Positions 33,519-43,770 of a stretch of 64,000 nt of DNA are shown here, in pieces (position 1 is the first letter of the stretch; each line of letters begins with the position of its first letter). The position numbers and the translations under genes were made by a program. The stretch lies in NCBI GenBank assembly GCA_020310875.1, contig CM035417.1:105260647-105324646 (forward strand). Direction: 5' to 3'. A model generated the notes under the pieces. That model was given only the letters and a program-made list of their open reading frames with translations, did not search any database and had not been told where the DNA came from. The DNA comes from Ceratopteris richardii (Eukaryota > Streptophyta > Polypodiopsida > Polypodiales > Pteridaceae).

Positions 33519-34793
33519 TCACTCCACAAAAGGAAGTAAGCCCAAAGCTTTGCGGAAAGCTTCAAACTTCTCCCTAGGCAGAGCCTTCGTGAAAAGGTAT
33601 GCAATGTTCTCCTGCGTGGGCACATATGCCAAGCTGATCTCCCCAGCAGAGAACCTCTCCCTAACATAGTGATAATGCACCTCAATGTGCTTAGTGCGAG
33701 CATGGAACACAGGGTTCCTCGCAACTGCCAATGTGCTCTGACTGTCAGTGAAGATGGTGGTGGCAGAAGACTGGCCAACACCCAAATCAGCCATAAGGCG
33801 TCTGAGCCACACACACTCAACAGTCGCTGTGAAAGCTGCCCTATACTCAGCCTCACAACTGGAAGTGGCCACAGTAGGTTGCTTCTTGCTCAACCAAGAT
33901 ATACATGAGCTATCAAGCATGAAGCAAAAATCGCTGGTGGACACACGAGTGTCATAGCAACCAGCCCAATCTGAGTCAGAAAAAGCATGCAAATCTGGCG
34001 GTAGTGATCCCCCCTTGGGATAAAACAACCCAAGTAGCCGAGTACCACTCAAGTAGCGAAAGATGCGCTTAACCGCCTTCCAATGCATGACTCCTGGGCA
34101 ATGCATAAACCTGCTCATCTGTGAGACAGCAAACTGAATATCTGGCCGAGTAATGCATAAGTAAATCAAGCATCCAATAGCCTGCTGATAGAGAACAGCA
34201 TCAAATGCATCTCCAGCATCATGAAGACTCAATCGTAAACCTGTCTCCATAGGAGTGGCAATAGGCTTACAGTCTTCAAGGCCAAAACGCTGCAATAATG
34301 TGTCAATATATTTCGTTTGACACAAAGCCATTCCACCATCAACTTGCATAAACTGAATGCCCAAATAGTGATGCAAATGCCCCAAATCAGACATCTCAAA
34401 TGAGGCATGCAAATCAGCCTTAAAATCAGCAATATGCTTCTCAATAGGACCAGTGAGCAGCATGTCGTCAACATAGACAACAATGATCAGAAGCACATCA
34501 TTAGCACGCTTAACATATAAGGTGCTTTCAGTTGGACTGTTCTCAAAACCATGTGCAATCAGATAGGCATGCATCTTCTCATACCAAGCACGTGGTGCTT
34601 GCTTTAAACCATATAATGCCTTCTTTAACCTACACACCTTGTTTTCATGCCCTTTTTGCACAAAGCCACGGGGCTGAAAAACATACACTTCTTCATGCAA
34701 GTCACCATTCAGAAATGTTGTTTTAATGTCCAATTGATGTACATTCCAACCATGATGGGCTGCAAGTGCACAAATGCTCCGAACAGTAGTCAT
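33519..34793 (-). CDS. pol: copia-1 copy A: reverse transcriptase and RNase H frame
   Basis: A 424-codon open frame: MTTVRSICALAAHHGWNVHQ, LDIKTTFLNGDLHEEVYV (first catalytic Asp), LKKALYGLKQAPRAWYEK, IIVVYVDDMLLTG with the intact YVDD box, the connection, then RNase H: AFSDSDWAGCYD, CEAEYRAAFTATVECVWLRR, FTDSQSTLAVARNPVF and HARTKHIEVHYHYVRE, ending LFTKALPREKFEAFRKALGL. All RT and RNase H signatures are present. The upstream part of the same frame (35198-34839) is separated by one TAG in place of a Gln codon, so the full polyprotein is not made. The stop is close to the purine tract and 3' LTR. Confidence 0.9.
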   Translation of the reverse strand: MTTVRSICALAAHHGWNVHQLDIKTTFLNGDLHEEVYVFQPRGFVQKGHENKVCRLKKALYGLKQAPRAWYEKMHAYLIAHGFENSPTESTLYVKRANDVLLIIVVYVDDMLLTGPIEKHIADFKADLHASFEMSDLGHLHHYLGIQFMQVDGGMALCQTKYIDTLLQRFGLEDCKPIATPMETGLRLSLHDAGDAFDAVLYQQAIGCLIYLCITRPDIQFAVSQMSRFMHCPGVMHWKAVKRIFRYLSGTRLLGLFYPKGGSLPPDLHAFSDSDWAGCYDTRVSTSDFCFMLDSSCISWLSKKQPTVATSSCEAEYRAAFTATVECVWLRRLMADLGVGQSSATTIFTDSQSTLAVARNPVFHARTKHIEVHYHYVRERFSAGEISLAYVPTQENIAYLFTKALPREKFEAFRKALGLLPFVE

Positions 34794-34838
34794 ACGGCAT
34801 GTAGGTGCAAAGGTCTCATCAAAATTAATGCCTCTTTC

Positions 34839-35198
34839 CTACGCATAACCCTTTGCAACAAGCCTCGCCTTATACCTGTCAACTATACCATTAGGTTTAC
34901 GCTTTAGCTTGTATACCCACTTAGTGCCAATGGCCTTCTTGCCAGGACGCAAGTCACATAAAAACCATGTACCATTCTTCATTATAGCATCATATTCAGA
35001 TTGCATAGCAGCCATCCAATTTTCTGACTTCTGTGCTTCATCGAAAGAAACAGGCTCATTCTCATCACATAGACTAGAAGCAGCCATAGCATAGCAATCT
35101 GATGCAAAGGAGGCACTATGAGAGCCTGAACGAGTACGATATGACAAAGGTGCATCTAATTTGCTGTCACGCAAAGTCTGCACCAGCCATTTTGGCAT
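34839..35198 (-). pseudogene. pol: copia-1 copy A: RT N-terminal segment
   Basis: MPKWLVQTLRDSKLDAPLSY, then NWMAAMQSEYDAIMKNGTW, a KKAIGTKWVYKLKRKPNG block and KARLVAKGYA, the start of copia RT, ended by TAG where copy D has CAG. It is in the same frame as 34793-33519. To the right (35200-35480) the sequence departs from copy D, so the integrase C-terminus is replaced. Confidence 0.85.
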
Positions 35199-35482
35199 AG
35201 TTTTTGTCTGCTCAATATCAGCTCTCTCATCAACAAGTGCATCATGTAAATTTGCATCAGAAATGGAATGATTCTACCATCCTTCAACTCGTCCTAGATC
35301 ATATTATACACATGTGCTTTTAAGTTCAACGTAGAAGTGTGGCTACATGCTTACATGGTGAACCTTCAAACTGAATGTCGCAAGATCAAATCGTGTATAG
35401 CACACCAGTGTGGCCGTACTTCTTCTCTGATACCAGTAAAATCAGGTGCCATAGTTTTGCTTCAGCATATGTTCGCAATCTC
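35199..35482 (-). other. Foreign or rearranged segment within copy A
   Basis: Where copy D encodes the integrase C-terminus and linker, this copy has about 280 bp without homology (35280-35482), apart from a short matching piece at 35199-35275. Nothing is recognised. Confidence 0.5.
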
Positions 35483-35812
35483 TCATATATTGTCTTTAGC
35501 CTCACATACATAGAGATGTGCGAACCAGCTCACCTTCCAATCGTGGAGCACCCATCTTACTTCTCGAATACTTAAGAAGTTGTGCATCCATGATGTGATA
35601 GCACACTGATGTTTTATCCCACGTTCAACCAGAAATGCATTAAAATTAGAAGACATATATTCCCCCCCTTGATGAGAACAGAAGGTGCCCATTTTACATG
35701 TCAATAGATTTTCAACCAAAACCATAAACTTTTTGAAGCACATAAACACTTTGGACTTTGCTTTCGATGGATACACCCATGCATGCCTTGAAAAATCATC
35801 AATAAAAATCAA
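35483..35812 (-). pseudogene. pol: copia-1 copy A: integrase core fragment
   Basis: FIDDFSRHAWVYPSKAKSKV, then TCKMGTFCSHQGGEYMSSNF, which aligns with the second catalytic Asp region (copy D: LHSDRGGEY), and LVERGIKHQC. The D of SDRGGEY is replaced (SHQGGEY) and homology stops at about 35570, so the catalytic triad is incomplete. Confidence 0.8.
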
Positions 35813-35842
35813 GAAGTAAAGGTAGTTCCCAAAGGAGTGTGT

Positions 35843-36265
35843 CTACATAGGACCAAAGACATCATTGTGAACAAGCCGCAATTTTTGAGTTGCTCGAACT
35901 GAACTATCTTTTGGGAATGAGGAATGCTTCATTTTGCCCAAAATATAGCCTTCACAAGCATGTTTACCAGGTGCCTGAAGTTTGGGCAAAGAGAACACCA
36001 TTTTAGATTTTTGCAAGCATAGCAAATCTACAAAATTCAGATGATCAAAGTGTGCATGCCAAAACTTTGCATATGACATAGCCTGAGAATCATGTATTGC
36101 ACATGCTGAATCATTAACATATTTTTCATAGTCGATGAGCTTATATATCCCATGATATAAAATGCTAGAAATGACATCACCATTTGATAGATGATCAATT
36201 ATGCATCTGTCATCAACAAATTTCACATCCAAGTCGATCTTGGCTAATGCTAAAACTGATAACAT
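35843..36265 (-). pseudogene. pol: copia-1 copy A: GAG-pre-integrase domain
   Basis: LSVLALAKIDLDVKFVDDRC, AMSYAKFWHAHFDHLNFVDL, and CEGYILGKMKHSSFPKDSSV: the zinc-type H..H..CxxC pattern of this domain, with one Cys changed to Tyr (CEGY, where copy D has CEGC). It lies just upstream of the integrase core, as in the family. Confidence 0.8.
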
Positions 36266-37530
36266 ATTTTCTTGATCCCTAGCACAAATAAAGCATCCGA
36301 CAATGTAAAAGAACTACCATCAACAGTAGTCAGAATGATATTACCAACTCCCATGATAGGCTAAGAGGAGTTTTTCACACATGTGACAGTATTCCTTGTG
36401 GGGCAGGCTCAAGTGAAGTGAAGAAAATGTGCTGCTAGGTAATATGTTTGGTTGCCCCACCATCAAAGTACCAAACATCTGAGTCCACTACAGACATACA
36501 TTGTCCATGAGAACAGAGGTCATAACTGTGAACAATAGTAAATGCCCATTCTTCATTCTGCACAAGATTAGCAGACTCTGTTTTGGGTCTAGAGCCTCTC
36601 ATTCAAGCCTCTTTCTTCTTTGCCTCTTTTGCAGTTAGTTTCAAACAACTCTTTATGACATGATCATTTGCTTTACAACATTTGTAAAACAATTTCTACT
36701 TTTTTATTTTCTTCTTGGCTCTGTCATCTTTCTTTGATTGTGTAGAATTAGCAAATTTTTGTTTACTAGTAGATGAGCTCCATTTACCTTTTCCCTTCTG
36801 ACTAGCCAGAAAAGCTTGATCTACAACATACATAATGGCTTCTTTTGCCTAGACTGATCTTCATGCAATAGAATAGAGAGTAACTCCTCAAATGTTGAGG
36901 CATTTGGATAGCCTTTCATCATCTATCAAAGAGTAGAAGCAAAACTCTGTTATGAATTTGGAAGACCATTCATAACTGTCTGCACAAGTGAACTCTCAGG
37001 CAAGACTTCATTAGCAAAAATTAGCTACTCCTTCAAATCTTTGATCTTTGTGAAAAAATTGTCCATGGAATCTCCTTCATTCATTTGATCACTCTCTAAC
37101 TATTTTGAGAGGTAAGCACACGAGCCTCATTCCTTGCCTGGTATAAAGTGGTAAGTGTATCCCAAGCATCCTTCACTATTTTATAGGAGTGGATGTGAGG
37201 AATAATGGCAAATTTGACAGGCAAGGCTAATGCATGTGCATGAGCATCTCTGCCATCCCAACCAAGTTCCTCTACAATAGGTGCAACAGGAACCGTAGCA
37301 CGAACAGGAACTTGAAGAATATGACCTCCTTCAATGCCATCTGCATCAACTTCAATAACTGTATTTTATAGGTGTAATGGGATGTTTTCTAACACCTTGC
37401 ACAATATTCCATAGTGCTTTTGCAACCAATACATGATGCATCATATAAGTCCATAATGGGTAATTGGTACCATCCAACTTATCCTCAACATCCAACATAT
37501 GGAATACGTCACTACTTTCAGCCATGGTCA
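36266..37530 (-). pseudogene. gag: copia-1 copy A: protease and gag remnant
   Basis: Frame-broken counterpart of 39166-40026 and 45700-46030. The ATG region near 37525 (minus ATGGCTGAAAGTAG) matches the copy C start ATGGCTGAAAGCAG, followed by a DKLDGTNYPLW-like block and many stops. Downstream, a VWYFDGGATK-like block at about 36470 corresponds to the protease active-site DTGA of copy D. Confidence 0.75.
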
Positions 37531-37865
37531 TAAACTAAAATACCTTGATGCAAAAAAATGATTGTATGTCAAAAATTTGAAGAGAACCACTCCGTCGAGT
37601 TTTGCTAAACTTGTATAGACTTGGAGGAGCTTATACTGGCAAACCAAAACTTGTATATATCTATGGCACAAAAAGATGAAATTGCCTACATGGGTGCTGT
37701 GATAGTGCGTTCAAAGGCCGAAATGAGCTCAGATTGTGATTTTGACACTAGAAAGCAAAGCCCTTTTGAACTTCTAATCGCGCTGAGTATGCTCACCAAT
37801 TTTCATGTGATTCTGAGACTAGATCAAAGGATTTTCGACGATGCCCAAGATGAAGCGACGACCTT
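37531..37865 (-). other. copia-1 copy A: 5' leader
   Basis: The reverse complement aligns with 38841-39165 of copy C (TGCATCAAGGTATTTTAGT before the gag ATG, GGTGAGCATACTCAGCG, CATTTCGGCCT-like). It lies between the primer site and gag and has no ORF of its own. Confidence 0.8.
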
Positions 37866-37877
37866 CTCTTATACCAA
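37866..37877 (-). promoter_or_regulatory. Primer-binding site of copy A (initiator Met tRNA type)
   Basis: The minus strand reads TTGGTATAAGAG next to the LTR end CCAACA; the consensus is TTGGTATCAGAG. Confidence 0.75.
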
Positions 37878-37878
37878 T

Positions 37879-38006
37879 TGTTGGAGTTTGAGGTCTACAG
37901 AAGCATGCAAACAACATAAGGAAGAAGAAGAAGTTTGGTGCACAACACACAATATTGAATGTATTATTAGGAGAATGTACAAAGATAAGTGACCCGTTAG
38001 GGTTAT
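37879..38006 (-). mobile_element. copia-1 copy A: 3' half of the 5' LTR
   Basis: Matches the end half of the 231-bp LTR (TGTTGGAG, AAGGAAGAAGAAGAAG, GAGAATGTACAAAGATAAGT). It stops at GTTAT (38002-38006), where LTR-B begins. The missing first half resembles 43449-43555 in opposite orientation. Confidence 0.85.
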
Positions 38007-38840
38007 TGTTGGAAATTTAGTAGGCCCATAGCTCATATCACAGGTCCATGGTTCCATAGGTCCAGCATATACAACATAGAATCTAGAAATCTTCCAATAT
38101 TGACAAAACATGAACATACCACACTTGATCATACAAATGATGAGACAAAGATAGAGAGAGACTAGACAACATGTGTAAAGTGTTACGTAAGCCAAAGCTT
38201 ACTCACACTATCATATATACCAATGTTCAATGTACAATGTGGGAGCAAAACTCTCAACCACTCTATGTGAACAGAAATAGATGGAAGAGTGTATGTACAA
38301 ATGTAACAAACATATTCAGATGTATGGACAGAAATCTGAATATATATGAGATGTGTGACCTTTTAGGTTGTAGAAGAGTGAATATGAGTGACCGAAAGAG
38401 GAAGGATCAATCTAAAACTGATAATCAACAAACCCTCATCTAAATTTAGGCTAAGATACGTGTGTGAAAAGATCACATACTTAAAAAGTAGCAAAGAATG
38501 CTAACAAGTTTGCTGCCGAAAATCCTCAAACTCATATGACCATACCTTCTCGAACACCTCATCCAAATATGCATATAGCATATACGTACTGATTCTCTTG
38601 TACCTATGCCGAATAGGACTCCTCCTGATATGGATGTTAGTGCCTCCATAAACTTCAAATAGTACCTATGTGCATAAAGAGAATATGTACCTAAATACTT
38701 AACATACGATGCAAATCTTATGTTAACCACCATCCAATGTCTTTGAAGTAACCCGAAATCTTCATGTAGAAGACAATCTTCAAATACTCCATGTAGATGG
38801 CATATCCTCACCACCAAGCTGCTAATGACCAAGTCCTCTC
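38007..38840 (-). mobile_element. LTR-B, minus-oriented, truncated
   Basis: Starts TGTTGGAAATTTAGTAGGCC and is the inverted counterpart of 43960-44804 over its whole length. It breaks at 38840 (AAGTCCTCTC), where the copia-1 leader of copy C starts. Its 5' 400 bp are missing. Confidence 0.88.
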
Positions 38841-39165
38841 TAGGGTGTCGTCGACACTCCTCCGTTTGCAGTCTCAGAATCGTACGAATTTTGGTGAGCA
38901 TACTCAGCGTGTTTCCGAGATCAAAACTGCTTCGCTTTGTGGTGCCCAAATTGCGATCTGAGCTCGTTTCGGCCTCCGAACGCACTATCAAAGCGCTTGT
39001 GCAAGCTATTTCGTCTTTTTGTGCCAAAGATATATACCAGTTTTTGTTCGCCAGTTTAAGTGTCTCGAAGTCTCCTACAGGTCTAGCAGAACTCGTCTGG
39101 GCAGTTCTGTTCAACTTTTTGAGATACAGTCAATTTTTTGCATCAAGGTATTTTAGTCACCGGCC
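38841..39165 (+). other. copia-1 copy C: 5' leader
   Basis: Homologous to the reversed leader of copy A. The primer site and 5' LTR of this copy are absent; LTR-B is joined directly. Confidence 0.8.
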
Positions 39166-40026
39166 ATGGCTGAAAGCAGTGATGTATTTCGTATGTTGGC
39201 TGTTGAGGATAAGTTGGATGGTACCAACTACCCATTATGGGCTTATATGATGCGACATGTTTTGGTTGCAAAAGGATTGTGGAACATTGTGCAGGGTGTT
39301 GAAAGACGTCCTATTACACCTGTAACGATAGGTACTGCAAATACAGGTGCTGGGGCTGATGAAGATGGTGTCGAAGATGATATTCCGCAGATTCCTGTTC
39401 GTGCTGCTGTTTCTGCTGCACCTACTGCAGAGCAGATTCGTTGGGATGGCAGAGATGCCCAGGCACATGCATTGATAGCTTTGTCTGTCAAACGTGCCAT
39501 TATTCCTCATATTTGCTCTTGCAGAACAACTAGGGATGCTTGGGATAAACTTACCACATTGTACCAAGCTAGGAATGAGGCTCGTGTTGCTTACCTCCGA
39601 AAACAGTTGGAGAGTGAGCACATGAATGAAGGTGATTCTATGGACAATTTCCTAACGAAGATCAAAGATTTGAAGGAACAGTTGATTTCTGCTGATGACG
39701 TTATACCAGATAGCTCACTTGTGCAGACCGTTCTGAATGGTCTTCTTGATTCACACAAGAGTTTTGCTTCTACTCTTCGGTTGATGATGAAAGGCAATCC
39801 GAATGCCTTATCATTTGAGGAGTTAGTCTCTGTTCTGTTGCAGGAAGATCAGTCCAGGCAGAACAGGTCCATTATGCGTGTTGCAGATCAAGCTTTCCTG
39901 GCTAGTCAAAAGGGCAAAGGAAAATGGAGCTCTTCTACTAGTAAGCAAAAATCTGCAAATGCTGCACAATCAAAGAACCAGGATAAAGATGAGAAGAAAT
40001 CAGATAAGCAGAAATTATTCTGCAAG
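39166..40026 (+). CDS. gag: copia-1 copy C: Gag, truncated in the zinc knuckle
   Basis: MAESSDVFRMLAVEDKLDGT and NYPLWAYMMRHVLVAKGLW (copia Gag N-terminal domain), LIALSVKRAIIPHICSC, AWDKLTTLYQARNEARVAYL, MDNFLTKIKDLKEQLISADD, LVQTVLNGLLDSHKSFASTL (UBN2/Retrotran_gag core), a basic Lys/Ser/Gln-rich linker and KLFCK, the start of the CCHC knuckle. The frame is uninterrupted for 287 codons; the final codons run into an unrelated, reverse-oriented LTR piece. Gag coats element RNA in particles. Intactness suggests a relatively recent insertion. Confidence 0.9.
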
Positions 40027-40146
40027 TAGCCCATTAGGGCAATAGGCGTATATACAAGCCGGGGGAAAAAAACCTCCTAAAGAGGGAAAAAAGTGCCCCG
40101 GCGGTCCTAGAGTGTTCACACACATCACTACCTAAATATATCAACA
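40027..40146 (-). mobile_element. copia-1 LTR fragment, reverse to copy C
   Basis: TAGCCCATTAGGGCAATAGG, GGGGGAAAAAAACCTCCTAA, GAGTGTTCACACACATCACT, ending ATATATCAACA: the first about 120 bp of the LTR in minus orientation. It abuts gag codons on the left. Confidence 0.85.
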
Positions 40147-42502
40147 CATAGGAGCAAATATGACTTGCCAATACTATTGAATAAAATTTTTGTTCAAAAT
40201 GAGAATGGCAAGGACGTTGTTGTTGGTAAATAAAAGCTTAAGAGGAACGAAAATCATATGAGGAATAATAGTTGTAGAGAGGAAGTCAGAAGAGTTATGC
40301 TCTCATTGAGAAACCTAGGATAGCATGCACACACAATGATATATGATCAAACATGAGCTCCTATGTATGTGTGCATGTAGAGGTTGTTGACTAGATGTGG
40401 GGAATGATAGGATCAATTTCTTTGAGATAAGGCATCATGGTTGCATTGTCTAGTGACTTGGGAATGGAAAGGTGAAGTGAATGGATGTAAATAATTAAAA
40501 TATTTCCCAAAAAATAAGGGAACAATTTCCCCATGTCACGCATTGGACATCGTTGAGATTCACACCCATTTTGTAAATAATATTTTAGTATGAGTATGGT
40601 AGGGCATGAATGAAATGAAGAGGATCCTAGAACTTAGGGGGATGAGAGAGTGGAGAATTTCAACATACTATCATTAGAGAAGCTATGACCACAAATGACT
40701 TCCTTGGCTTCTAGTAGGCAAAGTAATCACTCTCTAGAAAGAGGACTCAGATGAGAGAATGGCAAGAAAATGGGTATGTACTAAGAACATAAAAAGTGTG
40801 GATTGACCAAGTAAGCCCAAGACACTATTTTGTTGTATGAATATAAGGTAACAAAGCATAAATTAGTACAATGATTTCCTTAGTATATGAGAGAAATCTT
40901 TCGTATTGGACTAAAGACATAAGGTGAGAACCTAACTAGCAAAGTGATAGAAAATTGAAATCATAACTAATAACGTCTAGTCAAAAGATAATGTTTCACT
41001 TGAAGTCACGAAAGAAGCAATATTGTGCTCCATGTCTTCCCTATAATGAAGTTGCAACGACATCGTTTGTCCATGGAACACTGGGGACAACCCAAGAAGA
41101 AGAGACCTAAGGGCTATCTTTCATAAAGCCAATAGATAGTATGTCATAGGAGGTTTATCATCATGGGAAATTATAATCAAAAGTAAATCTTGGCAAGAGA
41201 AGGGGAAAATTGAAGAATGATTTCCCTAATGGATGAGTTGCAAAGAAATTGCCCTTCCATAAGGACTAGTATTAGAAATTTTGCCTTGGATATGTGGGAG
41301 GCTAAGACAAGAGAATAGGTTGGTAACACAAATCAATATTCCCAAGGAAAAAGTCTTCAACCCTCAATTTCAAAGTGAAATATTTACCTAATTATTTCCC
41401 TAAGAAAAATAAGGCAAGGAAATCACTTTGTCACAAGTGTCACATTTTTATAGCCCTTTGTAATTGGAGGAGTGCGAATTGAAGTATTAATGTCCCTTAC
41501 CAAGGAATAGAAGAGGAAAACTCAAACCCCAAAGTAAACAAGATCAACAAATTCAACGACTTCCCTAGGGGTCAGCTACACCATTCTCTAATTTGTGAGA
41601 AAGGGAGATATTGAATTCAATGGAATATAGCTATTGGGAGTAACTAAAGCTCTTGGAAAGTCACATTGAGACCTTAACAAAAAACTTCACTTGATCTTCT
41701 ATGTGGCTCAAATGCTTCATTTGAAAATCCTCGAGGAAAATATTTTGGGTCATCAATGGATCTAGTATTGCAAAAATGGTGAGATCTCTATGTTTCAATC
41801 TTTTCCCTTCTCTTTGAGCTTCTCTACAAACCATAAATTATCATCACCATTTAGGACTATAATCTCACGATTTATCTAAGGAAAAATCATTAACGATTTA
41901 TCTAACGATTTATGCCCCATTGGAGTGGAGGGATATATTGGTGTTCACACATATGCAAATTGATTCTAATCATTTTACCTAATTATTGCAGGTAAAGAGC
42001 ATTACTGCCCCAATCTTGCACCACTTTCAATTGATGAATGAATGGTCTTCCTTGATTGAAGTTATAGATTTTTGGAGTGGTAAAAATCCACTCCACATGT
42101 TCTTAGTTTTACATTTTTGAACAACCAAATTGGATGCTCAATGTATCCATCAATCAATTGCAATTTTAGATGCATAGGTCACAGTGCAAGTTTCCCCCAA
42201 TTTTCCCAGAGGGATTTAGTAGCTATCTCTACACCTACCCCACCATTTAAAATAACTTTTATAGTGTTTCCATTGAACTAGATAGGTAGGCATGTGTTTC
42301 CCTCATCTCCTTCACTATATTCCCCTACCTTATCCATTGGCACTTGTTTCATGATCAATCTATCCATGGGTATTTTATCCTCTAGAATTTTAGCTTGCAT
42401 GGTGTTTGGCTTCACATATTTGGCCACTTCATGTCACACACTATTTGAACCGTCTAGCTACCACTCAAATAGATTAATGACTTGCCTACTTGAAGCTATA
42501 AA
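40147..42502. other. Long stretch without recognised features
   Basis: AT-rich, no ORF above about 70 codons and no element hallmark. Part of it may be internal DNA of the element holding the gag-like fragment at 42503-42820. Confidence 0.4.
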
Positions 42503-42820
42503 TCAATGATGAACAATCATGTTTGATCCCTCTCTTTTTAAGAATTCTCTTATGAATTCTTCCATTAGTGTCTCTAGAGTTTTAAATGATGCTATGGTTA
42601 AAGGTTGAAACCACATGACCGTAATTTCAATGAGGGTTAAGAAAAAACCCTTGTATTGCATGAAAAAGTTTGTGGTTTGTTTGGATCTTACAATTTTCTT
42701 GAACTTGGATACATGATAATAATGATCTTTAGAATTATCGTAACAATTCTTCATGCACTTTAACATGAGATGACCGAAGGTGTCTGCTAGAGTCTTGAGC
42801 CCTTTGACCAATGTTTGCAC
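42503..42820 (-). pseudogene. Gag-like fragment, probably gypsy
   Basis: A 105-codon frame with YKGFFLTLIEITVMWFQPLT and a FKTLETLMEEFIREFLKREG block, reminiscent of the capsid segment (P..L.G.A..WF..L......W..L...F...F). Tentative. Confidence 0.4.
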
Positions 42821-42889
42821 TTGTGGCTTGCTTTTTATGTTGGGATCTAATGTGCATCAAACTTATTTGAAATCTAAACGTCCCCTCAT

Positions 42890-43290
42890 CAACAAGGTTG
42901 ATTGCATGATTTTCGATTGGATTTATAGGAGAGTTTCTTGTTTTTACTAACTACCTTTATTTGCATGCAAATGGATACCTTTATATGATTATGAAACTAA
43001 AGAATTATATGACTGGCCAACTTGTTCAAGGTTACGTGGCATGCCTTGCATGTCTTTCGAAGCAAGCATGTTTTCCTAATTAAATTTAGACTCAAACGCA
43101 CATTATTGCTTCCTATTGATGAGATGTGACTTCTAACGAAACTCTGCCACCCTAGTGTCCCACTTGATTTAAGTGCATGTAGAGAAAATTTTGTGTGAAA
43201 AAGATACAATTAGGCAAGGGTCATGCACATGCAAGCATCACAAGCAAAAATCTACTTTTCAAGCACGCCATGAGTTTATTTCTTCAAAGG
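42890..43290 (+). repeat. Dispersed repeat, copy 2
   Basis: Inverted counterpart of parts of 27717-28690, with a shorter middle. Confidence 0.7.
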
Positions 43291-43448
43291 TATTGTGCCG
43301 ATTACAACCAATCTCACTTTATACCTAGATATGTTGCCATCAGGATTCCTCTTTATCTTGTATTCCAATTTGTTTTCTATCACCTTCATGTCCTTGAACT
43401 TAGGCACCAATGATCAAGTGTGGTTCTCCTTGAGTGCTTTCACTTATT

Positions 43449-43555
43449 TGTTGATATATTTCAGTAGTGATGTGTGCGAACACGGTAGGATTGCCAGGGC
43501 ATTTTTTTCCCTCTTTAGGAGGTTTTTTCCCCCCGCTTGTATATATGCCTATAAC
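43449..43555 (+). mobile_element. copia-1 LTR, first 107 bp only
   Basis: TGTTGATATATTTCAGTAGT, CCCTCTTTAGGAGGTTTT, CTTGTATATATGCCT: the LTR start, ending at ATAAC (43551-43555), after which LTR-B begins. Confidence 0.88.
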
Positions 43556-43638
43556 AGTTGGAAAACAATGTCCTCTTAGTCCAAAAGCTCTTATTAAGTC
43601 TAGCCTGTATATTTTGTTCATTCTTTGTACGCACAACG

Positions 43639-43703
43639 ACGCTGGGCATGTGGTTAAAACAAAAGACTCCCATGTTGGGGGCGTGGGATCGAATCCCGGT
43701 GTT
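43639..43703 (+). other. tRNA-like / SINE-head-like segment in LTR-B
   Basis: TGGGCATGTGG resembles a pol III A box and GGATCGAATCCC a B box, about 40 bp apart. It does not fold into a proper cloverleaf by eye, so it is called tRNA-derived at most. Confidence 0.35.
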
Positions 43704-43763
43704 TTTCATAGATCGCTAGTGATTTATTGCTTTTCAAGAAGCTTTTCAGGAGATAATCAACAC

Positions 43764-43770
43764 TATAAAA
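43764..43770 (+). promoter_or_regulatory. Candidate TATA box of LTR-B
   Basis: TATAAAA about 210 bp inside the LTR, a usual U3 position. No transcript evidence. Confidence 0.35.

Noticed and set aside
33669-33957. Plus-strand ORFs opposite copy A RNase H, and similar ones at 39235-39797 and 45932-46168
   Set aside because: Antisense shadows of well-supported element coding frames.
38473-39114. 213-codon minus-strand ORF
   Set aside because: It spans the LTR-B/copia-leader junction, and both parts are non-coding in their own elements.
43639-43703. Functional tRNA gene
   Set aside because: A and B boxes are present, but I could not pair acceptor and anticodon stems; no intact cloverleaf.
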